A program made the translations under genes and the position numbers. This document shows, in pieces, positions 9,321 through 16,534 of a stretch of DNA of 20,790 bases. Below the pieces are notes generated by a model. The model did no database searches, was not told the origin of the DNA, and saw only the letters and a list, made by a program, of their open reading frames with translations. The DNA lies in contig JAANSK020277269.1 of assembly GCA_011763485.2 (NCBI GenBank), forward strand, positions 1-20,790, written 5' to 3'. This DNA is from Isoetes engelmannii. Its lineage: Eukaryota; Streptophyta; Lycopodiopsida; Isoetales; Isoetaceae. Every line of letters begins with the position of its first letter. The stretch's first letter is position 1.

Positions 9321-9932
9321 CCAGGGCCGTACCATCAATGACGCCATTGTTTCCGGCGCCGAAGGTACTCATGAGTTTGGAGTGTGATCCAACCGGAATT
9401 CATGTTCCTTAGTTATGGTTGCCGAGAGCGCTTGCATGCATTCAACATGGAATGTCTGCATCCGCCTACCTGTAGATTAAGTCGGGCAGGTAGCTATGGG
9501 CGATGATAAGATCGAGTCGTCCATGTTCCCTAGCCAACGGCTTAACGCCTTATTAGGCATGTACGTCTACAGCGTAGGCATAGGCACATGCTAGGTTAGA
9601 AATGCATGTTAAATTGCATATAGGTTAAAATTATAAGAGGGTGGTCCCTTCAACCACAATCAATACTAATATTAATGTGATTCTGCAGGCGGTGAGCAGT
9701 AGGGGTTGCCTGCAGATTTCACTAGGGGCTTCTGAGGGCATGTTCGTGTTTTTATCGTTGTGTGATCTCATATGTGTTTACGTGTTGTTTGAAAATGGCT
9801 TCGGCCAAGAACTTTGATCAGTTATGATCCTGTTATGTCCTTTATTACTGTCTGTAATCTCCTCGTAAACTTTAGTTATTTTCAATACAAGTTTTTCATT
9901 ACCTTCCTAATGCTGAGGACATCATTATTTTT
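9321..9932 (+). other. Non-coding 3' part of the internal region
   Basis: Between the chromodomain and the polypurine tract lie about 600 bases with no domain. A hairpin is formed by CTGCAGGC (9683-9690) and GCCTGCAG (9708-9715). An ORF at 9814-10008 runs into the 3' LTR and has no recognisable content. Confidence 0.5.
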
Positions 9933-9945
9933 AAGGAGGGGAGAA
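9933..9945 (+). promoter_or_regulatory. Polypurine tract
   Basis: AAGGAGGGGAGAA lies directly before the TG that opens the 3' LTR. It is the plus-strand priming site of LTR retrotransposons and fixes the left end of the 3' LTR. Confidence 0.9.
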
Positions 9946-9993
9946 TGTGACGTTCTAGGTATTTATACGAGTATAAATACATGTCGCGTCACA
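9946..9993. repeat. Palindromic block at the 5' edge of the 3' LTR
   Basis: TGTGACG at 9946-9952 pairs with CGTCACA at 9987-9993. Inside, GTATTTATAC (9959-9968) pairs with GTATAAATAC (9971-9980) across two bases. The whole block could form a cruciform or RNA hairpin. Its right end, GCGTCACA, repeats exactly the last eight bases of the LTR (11311-11318). A related block lies at 108-163 in the 5' LTR (GTGACGTT and AACGTCAC arms). Confidence 0.75.
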
Positions 9994-10088
9994 GTAATGA
10001 ATAATTAAAAACACAAGGGTGCTATTAATTATTCATTAAGGATATTTAGCTATATTAATTTGACACTTAAAAATATTAAAGACTTAAC

Positions 10089-10141
10089 TAACTAATCAAT
10101 TAATTGAAGCCTAACTGATTAGTTAATTAATTGATTAATTA
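10089..10141. repeat. AT-rich inverted repeat in the 3' LTR
   Basis: TAATCAATTAATT (10093-10105) is the reverse complement of AATTAATTGATTA (10125-10137), and TAACTAATCA also pairs with TGATTAGTTA (10116-10125) in an alternative fold. It could form a hairpin or be a homeodomain-type AT-rich target; no role is shown. Confidence 0.6.
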
Positions 10142-11318
10142 GGAATATCAATCCCACCTAGCCAAATTCGATTGGCTAGGGAGGACTTGCCAAGTTTGGA
10201 TCTAATCAAGTGGGAGGATCTGCCCCAATTTTTCCCTATTTCGAATTGGAGGAAGGAGGAGCACCCCCCTTGAGAGAAAGCGCCCAAGCAGCCGGAAGAG
10301 ATAGGAGCAGCCAAAGGAGATAGGAGAGGCGCACAGCTAACAAGGATGAGCAGGATTAACGGGTCTAGTGATGATATGAGTTAGTGAGTTAGTGTGCTGA
10401 TTCTCTTTGTTAAGCTAACCCTTCTTTGAATAGATGGATGATTAAAGTTATGCTATTGCATCTGAAATTGTGGATGCATTAAGGTAGTCTGATTGCGCCT
10501 CCTAGGTTAAGGGTTTAAGGGCGGGTAGAGGCCTGAACTAGCCTTTAGGATTGTAGTAGATGCTCCTGGTTAAAACCCCTTAAATCCCAGTATTGCAGCC
10601 TGTGCATAGAGCCCACCGAGCTGTAGATGTTATTCTGTGGTTGAGCACCAAATAAGGGACTTGATGGTGAAGTGGTACGGGATCCAGCTGAGGCTGGCTA
10701 ACGTCTTAGTGTGCTAGGCTTATAGTCGGTCATTGCGTGTGGGCCGGGTATGGGTCTGACACCCCCTGCGGCAGGAATGCATTCGAAAGATGGTTCTTGG
10801 ACTCGATAGGTGCGGGTGATCTCGACCTATGACTTTTGGGAGGTTAGGTCGGGTACGGGTGTGGCTCCCTGATGGGTGCCACAGTCTCTAGCCGCACATG
10901 GAACCAGCCAATGTTCTTATGCCAGCCAAAACCATGGTCATGACTCTATCTGTTGTATTTTGAGACACTGGCTGCCAGTCGATCCTATGGAGTCTGAACC
11001 CTGGGTAGAGCCTATTTTTTGTATATTTTGTTGTATTATCATGTATGGTGATTAGTAGGATGATGGAGGGGCCACCCCTTGAGGTGGCATATTGTTATTT
11101 ATTGTGCTGTGCTAACATGTATGTACGCTTCCGCCACATAGGATGTCCCAGTGAAGGAATGGGAGGCCAATGACACCTCCGTGTCCCTCCTTCGGGTACT
11201 TGCTCATCCTAAGTAGCCTGGGGTAGACGGAGGGCCCGACTCAGTAGAGAGCTACTGAGAAAGGGGATTTTCCGTATCTATATGATGGGAGCACTGTATA
11301 GAGCCGGGGAGCGTCACA

Positions 11319-11479
11319 TATAAACCTAGCTTTGGCATGGTCTACTGTCTAAGGCAGGAATATTCAGAGTCGAGCACAATAGTAATACATTTTGTATTCT
11401 ACTTTGTACTAGTCTGCACTAATTCTACTATCTACTATAGACTAGTCTATTGTCACTAATTCTTTGTTGTTTGATCAGA
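11319..11479 (+). other. Remnant intron upstream of the decayed gene
   Basis: This AT-rich non-coding stretch ends TTGTTGTTTGATCAG, a good splice acceptor directly before coding-like sequence. The chromovirus 3' LTR abuts it. I infer that the retrotransposon inserted in this intron and separated the gene from its 5' exons. ACTAGTCT (11408-11415) and AGACTAGT (11439-11446) form a small inverted repeat. Confidence 0.45.
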
Positions 11480-12387
11480 AAGAAGGGATGAAGCTTGCAA
11501 CATCCATTCACGAGTTTTATGACTTTAGAGGTTTGTCAAATGAAGGCAGAGATCCGGGCGTTTCATAACTTGGGATGACTGCACCAAATCAAATTTCTTA
11601 TCCGTATGGAGAAATGACGTGAAGGACAACAAAATTAAGTTGCATCAGATCACATCAGAATTCCATGAAGAATTGCAGGAGTTGGTGAAGCAAGTACATC
11701 AATTTGGGCTAAAAAATAAAGAAGCCAGAACTAAGTTTGCGAAGGCATTTGCTTGGTAGTATACGATGAGAGCTCTTTCTAATCCTGATGCTTTAAAGGT
11801 TAATTGGGCCAGATTTGCATTTGATAGCCTTCAAATCTCGAAAAGAAATAGTAAGAAGAGAAGCGGTAGGGAAGAAATGTTATTATCGAACGTGGCTGTT
11901 GCGATCTCAAAATTAGAAGATGAAATGACAAATTGAAATATGATATTTCATCTTATGTGTAGATTTGTAAGGAAATGAAAGGAAAGGTTGATGGAGAATA
12001 CCATTGGCATGCTATCTGGTTTTCAAATGGCAGCAACATCCCTTTCTAAGAAAATCGAAGATGCTACAGGGAAATACACGGCTTTGCATGAAGTATCTCC
12101 AGAAGAAACAGCTGGCTTGGAATATCTCAGTCAGGGGGCAGATTTGTTAGGACTGTCTTTGTTAAGAATTTTGAAGAACAAACATGAGTGTGATAACAGA
12201 ACAGACATTGAATATGAAATTAACAAAATAAAACTTAACCTTGATGTCACCAGAGAAGCAAGGGCAGAGTTAGAAACCAGAGTGCAGAATCTAAAACATC
12301 TTCGGGATGCTTTTATGACGACATCCTTAATTAAACCAAGTGCTGAAAATTGGCTTGTCCTAGATAGGGATGCAGGATGTGCATGTG

Positions 12388-12446
12388 GTTTTAGTTTCAG
12401 TATGAATTTCATAATGCATGTTAAGTTCCACATATTCTGCTTCCAG
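12388..12446 (+). other. Intron of the decayed gene
   Basis: A 59-base GT-AG intron. Removing it keeps one frame from the helical region (ending ...DRDAGCAC) into the Cys-rich exon. Retaining it gives an implausible hydrophobic tail and a stop at 12450. This supports the gene having once been spliced. Confidence 0.5.
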
Positions 12447-12707
12447 CTTTGAATGGAAAACATGCATTGTGCGCTTGTGCAATATGTAGAGAGGACCTAC
12501 CTTGTGATCTTTACCAAGAGTAAGGTCACATGCAAATTGCTGTTGAGAAGGAACCTGGCAATAGTAATGATTCCAGTGATGATTCCAGTGACGAGGATGA
12601 AGAGAGATCTATGAGTGAACATGAGGATGACTTCGTCGCATCAACACCTAAGAAATTGAAAGTAACAAGAAGGCCACTAACAAGGGCCATGACTTCTCCA
12701 ACAAAAG

Positions 12708-12792
12708 GTTGGTCATCATTATTTATTATTTGCTCATCATTTTGTTGTTGTCATTAGGTCCAACTTAATGTATAATTTGCTCGTGTCCTTAG
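12708..12792 (+). other. Intron after the first copy of the repeated exon motif
   Basis: GT after ...TSPTK and a pyrimidine-rich ...TGTCCTTAG before a continuing frame (EASKTPCMRED). It splits a codon after its first base, the same phase as the introns after the later copies of the motif. Confidence 0.45.
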
Positions 12793-13399
12793 AGGCAAGC
12801 AAGACACCTTGCATGAGAGAAGATGTCATGAAAGCTCACCCTAAGCAGCATGTGCAGTAGGAGACTGATGCAGGTGTTTGCACGTCTTGTTCTAGCTTGC
12901 TATTGATGAAATTGATTTCTCATGCAACTGAAGTGACAGGAAAAACATGTGCAACAGAAACAATAAACCCTGCTGAAAACCAAGTACAAGGAACAAGCCA
13001 AACATAAGCCAAACATTTACCATGTTGGGCAGGAAGAGAAAACCTACACGGTTTAGACCTCCAATTCCAGCCTCGCCAGTTCCTACCAAGAAAACTGCAA
13101 AGGCTTCAGTTCCTAGAGGTAATCAGTTGAAAAAAAATTCCAAAACTGCTACGCCTACGGCTGGGACCAACAAAGAACAGTTGGATGGATGGAAAGTTGT
13201 TAACAATGACAAACCTCCTCCAGTTAGTACAGAGATGACCCCAGACACTTTACTTCCTTTCCTTCAAGTAACACCATACCTTCAGATACTGAGTCTTGGA
13301 ACAACAGTCAAGTACAAAACCTATGGTTTCCAAGTCATAAGTCATGACACACTTCCTTGGAACTCAATGGAGAATGCCATGCCCAGATTTGCTACTGAT

Positions 13400-13822
13400 G
13401 TTGCTTTGCCACTGATGCTGCTGTAGACCCTGCAGTACCTATCAAATTTGCTACGGATGCTCTCTGTAGCACCTGCAGTATCTATCAGACTTGCTACAGA
13501 TGCTCATGTAGACTCTGCAGTACTTATCAGCTCCAAAACTCCCAAGAAGTTGAAAGTGACGAAAAGGCCTATAACGAGGACCATGACTTCTCTAACTAAA
13601 GGTTTGTGTCATTTTAGATCCTAATTTTGGTGCTGCAATTTTAGTTACTAAATTCTTATTGTGCTTAGATGCTCCTGTAGACCCTGCAAAAAAGAAGGCT
13701 TTTGACCAGGAACATGACTTCTCCAACTAAAGGTTTGTGTCTTCTTAGATCCTAGTTTTGATGCTGCCATTTCAGGTAATAATTCTAAGTGTGCTTAAAG
13801 ATGCTCCTACAGACCCTGCAGA
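13400..13822 (+). repeat. Tandemly repeated exon-intron cassette in the decayed gene
   Basis: Two kinds of repeat are interleaved. GATGCT..GTAGACCCTGCAG units (peptide DAxVDPAVPIKFAT) start near 13412, 13456, 13498, 13668 and 13800. The basic motif KKLKVTKRPITRTMTSLTK ends at about 13601, with a variant ending RRLLTRNMTSPTK at about 13731; the first copy is at 12640-12707. Each is followed by a near-identical intron start (AAAGGTTTGTGTC). The two later introns (about 13602-13667 and 13733-13799) are clearly related along their length, so exon and intron were duplicated together. Confidence 0.65.
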
Positions 13823-13889
13823 AGCTTATAACTCCGACATGGATGATGACGAGATCACGCTGGAACAGTACCAAAGAAAGAAGAATTGA

Positions 13890-15117
13890 TGGCATCACGT
13901 TCATAAGTGGTGAATGTAGCAAAATCATATGTTTTGGGGCTTTCTTTGTGTGAAGAAGATCTTGTTTTGCACATGCCTAATGCCATTAACGTCCATCCTC
14001 AGCATTATCTTAATGTGAGTGCATGTGCCAACTAATTATACTATGAAATTAGTAGTTAAGCTAGCCACTAATTCCACTTACTTAGGTAACTATAATTTCA
14101 CTGTTTTTAAGTAACTATATGCATGTTATCATAGGGAAGCCATCATCTAAGATGGCATGTCAACAACATTGTTTTGTTCATGTCAATCTGCCAGTAGAAT
14201 TAGAAGATTTCATGATATCTCCAGAACTTTTCAAGCTGTAATGAAGACGAAGCAGATCTTCATGATAGGTGTATTCTAGTATAAGATTACACTTATTTGA
14301 CTCTTGAAATATGACATTTTGCTAAGTTTAAGTATTAGTCTTGAAGTGCAGATTTAACTTTGTCTATATTTCTGAGTTTGAAATATGCTCAAATGACTTG
14401 GTTCTTACTGTGGTTGTAAACACTGTGGTTATTTTTGTTTCTGATACCTTAGTGCCAGTATGGGTAGTTTATTTCAAAAGTTGTTGAACAAGATTTGGAA
14501 TCGTTTAACATTGATGGAACTTCAGTCATTCTGTTACTGCTGATTGGCACTTGCTTAGGCTCTATTATGATGTGGTAATTGTTTGAGTGATAATGTTTTA
14601 TTTTGAAGAAACTTGTGGCTAAGTTGTTCTGTCATACAAACAAGGTGCTTTCATTTAAAATAAGGTTATAATTACAAGTGCTGGTTGTGAATCCTTAGGG
14701 GTTCAGATCATGGCGGTAGTACTTCAGGACTGTAGATTTTAAGTTTCAAAATAGGATTGTAGATTCTAAGTTTCAAAATTCTTAGTTACATTGTGACATG
14801 TTTTCAAAAAGTTAACTTTTTGTGGACTGCGGCCTATGAAGGAATATGCCTAGGTTCCTCAAGCTTGCTCAACTTGTCACTTCTATTGGTTCTAAAGTTA
14901 TCGTTGCGTGGAAGTTCTATGAAAAACAAATATCTTAGTAAATGTTGAAGTTAAGCTTGGACTAAGTTATTGACCGATTAACTTGCTTGGTGATTGAGGC
15001 AGATAATTTTAGTTGATTATAGTGCTCTACAAAAAATCTTATGTTGGAGATGCCAGACTAGATCTCTCAATTTGGAGCAATGTAAGTTCACAAGGTTCAC
15101 AAGGTTGCAACAAAACT
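13890..15117. other. Non-coding stretch
   Basis: No ORF with domain content, RNA gene or transposon end is recognisable. A 27-bp unit (TGTAGATTTTAAGTTTCAAA...) is repeated twice at 14731-14784. GTTCACAAG is doubled near 15087-15105 just before the minisatellite. The left part may be the 3' UTR of the decayed gene. Confidence 0.5.
14731..14784. repeat. 27-bp tandem duplication
   Basis: Two adjacent copies, 14731-14757 and 14758-14784, share TGTAGATT(T/C)TAAGTTTCAAAAT with a few differences toward the end. Probably replication slippage. Confidence 0.7.
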
Positions 15118-15660
15118 AAACATAGTTGAGACAAGGAACATGGGACAGAAACCACACAGGGCCATAGGACGAACTATACATAGTGCGAGTCTGGGCAGTC
15201 TCGAACTCGAGACAAGGGCCATAGGACAGAACATGTGAGGCTATACATAGTGTGGCTCTGGACGGTCTCCTTGAACTCGAGACAATGGCCATGAGACAGA
15301 ACATGGGACACTATACATAGTACGACTCTGGAACGATCTCGAACTCAAGAAAAGGGCCATAGGACGAAACATGGGACACTATACATAGCGTGACTCTGTG
15401 ACAGAACTATACATAGTGCACTCTGGCCGGTCTCGAGCTCGACACAAGGGCCATATGACGAAACATGGGACACTATACATAGTGCGACTTTGGATGGTCT
15501 CAAACTCGAGACAAGGACATGGGACGGAAATGGAACACTATACATGGTGCGACTACAGAACCTTTGACACTACACATAGTGCAACGTTGGGCGGTCTCGA
15601 ACTCGAGACAAGGGCTATGGTACGGAATATAAGACAAAACTATACATGGCGCAACTCGGG
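15118..15660. repeat. Degenerate minisatellite, unit about 67 bp
   Basis: The motif CTATACATAG (or a one- to two-base variant) recurs at 15174, 15241, 15311, 15379, 15407, 15473, 15538, 15570 and 15640, giving spacings of 67, 70, 68, 28, 66, 65, 32 and 70. Most units hold, in order, CTATACATAGTGCGACTCTGG, GGTCTCGAACTCGAGACAAG, GGCCATAGGACG and ACATGGGACA. Two units are internally shortened. Each full unit has small inverted repeats (CTAT/ATAG and TCTCGA/TCGAGA). The array gives spurious ORFs on both strands. A partial unit opens the array before 15174. Confidence 0.9.
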
Positions 15661-15698
15661 GCCGATGCTTATATTGGCCCTCAAAAACAAGGCCTCGT

Positions 15699-16130
15699 GA
15701 CCAAGGGTGTTCACATGTGTGAATAGGGGGTATTCACACATGTAAATATCCACTATTCACACATGTGAACACCCTTGGTCTACATGGCACTGGGGTATTC
15801 ATACATGTGAATACCCCTGCTTCCATGGCATTGTCATGTTTATGTGCTTAGGGGTATCCGTGGAGCAGATGGAGATTAAACAAAGCGGGTATTTAGGTGT
15901 GTGAATACCTTCTTTTTTTTTTTCAAATTTCAGCTCCACGCATGCCAACACATTAGAACCCGTTCACATGCAGTGAAGGCGCCATCACCGTCGTGTAAAA
16001 AGGCTCACCCTTTTATGCAGACCATCACCCCCATCGCCAAATAGCACGGCAAAACAGGGCCCCTATGCAGCAATGGTTGCATGTGAACTCACCCTTGGCA
16101 TTGTGAATACCCCTATTCACACCTGCGAAT
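15699..16130. repeat. Cluster of palindromes on a TGTGAATA module
   Basis: The 28 bases at 15699-15726 are the perfect reverse complement of 15753-15780, with a 26-base loop. Within this, TGTGAATA-GGGGG-TATTCACA (15718-15738) is itself palindromic. A second hairpin has arms GGGGTATTCA (15792-15801) and TGAATACCCC (15808-15817). A third, TGTGAATA-CCCC-TATTCACA, lies at 16102-16121 next to CATGTGAACTCACCCTTGG (16080-16098), a near inverted copy of the start of the first arm. The layout resembles a foldback or MITE-like element of about 430 bp, but I cannot identify target duplications or firm ends. Confidence 0.7.
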
Positions 16131-16162
16131 CAACTTGATCAAAGGTGTTTCGGGAGCCAATA

Positions 16163-16240
16163 AAGTAGGCGACTCGAGTCTCAAACTCGAGACATATGCG
16201 ACTCGAGTAGTCTGATATTTGAGACTAAGGGCTATGATAG
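16163..16240. repeat. Detached copies of the minisatellite motif
   Basis: CTCAAACTCGAGACATATGCG, GCGACTCGAG and GAGACTAAGGGCTATGATAGG repeat parts of the minisatellite unit (CTCGAACTCGAGACAAGGGCCATAGGA). The palindrome cluster lies between them and the main array, so it may have inserted into a once longer array. Confidence 0.55.
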
Positions 16241-16534
16241 GACTAGTGTGTTAGGGTGATTTTCCACTCTAGTCGTAAAATACCACTGTCGTATTGAGAT
16301 ATGACACCATTTGGGACTTCACACCAAAAAATAAGACACATAGATAGAATTCAATTTTTTTTTCCACTATGAGGTGTCATAAAATAAGACACCAACAAAT
16401 TAGTAATGGAAAACTACCATTACTGCTAGAATAAAACCAACGATGCAACGCATCTTTTTTAAATAAAAATTCTCCAAACAAAATATTATGCCGTAAGGTT
16501 TCGCTTCGCCCATCAGGGTTCTGCGACAAGAGCA
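16241..16534 (+). promoter_or_regulatory. Upstream region of the Misato gene
   Basis: This is the presumed promoter and 5' UTR. It is AT-rich with no clear TATA box at a fixed distance; TTTTTTAAATAAAAATT lies at about 16455-16472. Two small hairpins occur: TATGACACC (16300-16308) with GGTGTCATA (16373-16381), and AGTAATGG (16402-16409) with CCATTACT (16417-16424). The first pair could be ends of a tiny MITE. Confidence 0.35.

Larger units (their letters stand above)
107..11318 (+). mobile_element. Ty3/gypsy chromovirus LTR retrotransposon, broken, with extra ORFs upstream of gag
   Basis: Two related LTRs flank an internal region of about 9 kb. It starts with a primer-binding site complementary to the 3' end of initiator tRNA-Met and ends with a purine-rich tract. 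Pol order is protease, reverse transcriptase, RNase H, integrase, with a chromodomain-like segment after integrase, which marks the chromovirus branch of Ty3/gypsy (Metaviridae). The internal region is unusual in having about 3 kb of further ORFs, including a histone H3-like one, between the leader and gag. All parts lie on the + strand. Coding parts are interrupted in more than ten places overall, so the copy is a fossil. Where they align, the LTRs differ at roughly 6-7% of positions by eye, mostly transitions. That suggests a moderately old insertion, a few million years at usual plant rates, but methylation-driven decay would inflate it. Confidence 0.93.
9946..11318 (+). repeat. 3' LTR of the chromovirus
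   Basis: The 1373-bp copy starts TGTGACG after the polypurine tract and ends CGTCACA, so its termini are an inverted repeat with the standard TG...CA. The last 600 bases align well with the 5' LTR. It contains a 48-bp palindromic edge (9946-9993) and an AT-rich inverted repeat (10089-10137). The DNA after it (TATAAACC) starts the flank. No matching target duplication is seen on the 5' side. Confidence 0.92.
11480..13889 (+). pseudogene. Decayed multi-exon gene of unknown function
   Basis: I do not recognise the family. The first exon-like part reads EGMKLATSIHEFYDFRGL, then, after a one-base frame change near 11555, GRFITWDDCTKSNFLSVWRN and a helical, charged region to about 12370 (EIQELVKQ-like and INKIKLNLDVTREARAEL stretches, probably coiled coil). 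This frame is kept for 900 bases but crossed by stops at 11757, 11934 and 11979. An intron fits 12388-12446 (GTTTTAG...CTTCCAG); it joins Cys-rich sequence CxCxLNGKHALCACAICRED. After another in-frame stop (12521) comes an acidic Ser/Asp tract (SNDSSDDSSDEDEE), then PKKLKVTRRPLTRAMTSPTK. Further exons repeat that motif and a DAPVDPA motif. The end is DMDDDEITLEQYQRKKN and a stop at 13887. The stops and frame changes suggest a pseudogene. Acidic, basic and Lys/Arg-rich blocks hint at a nuclear protein. Confidence 0.5.

Noticed and set aside
15116-15700. Several ORFs of 60-100 codons on both strands
   Set aside because: They run through the minisatellite and their repeated peptides simply mirror the DNA units.
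15118-16240. CRISPR-like array of repeats
   Set aside because: Repeats are contiguous and degenerate with no unique spacers, and the context is a plant nuclear genome.
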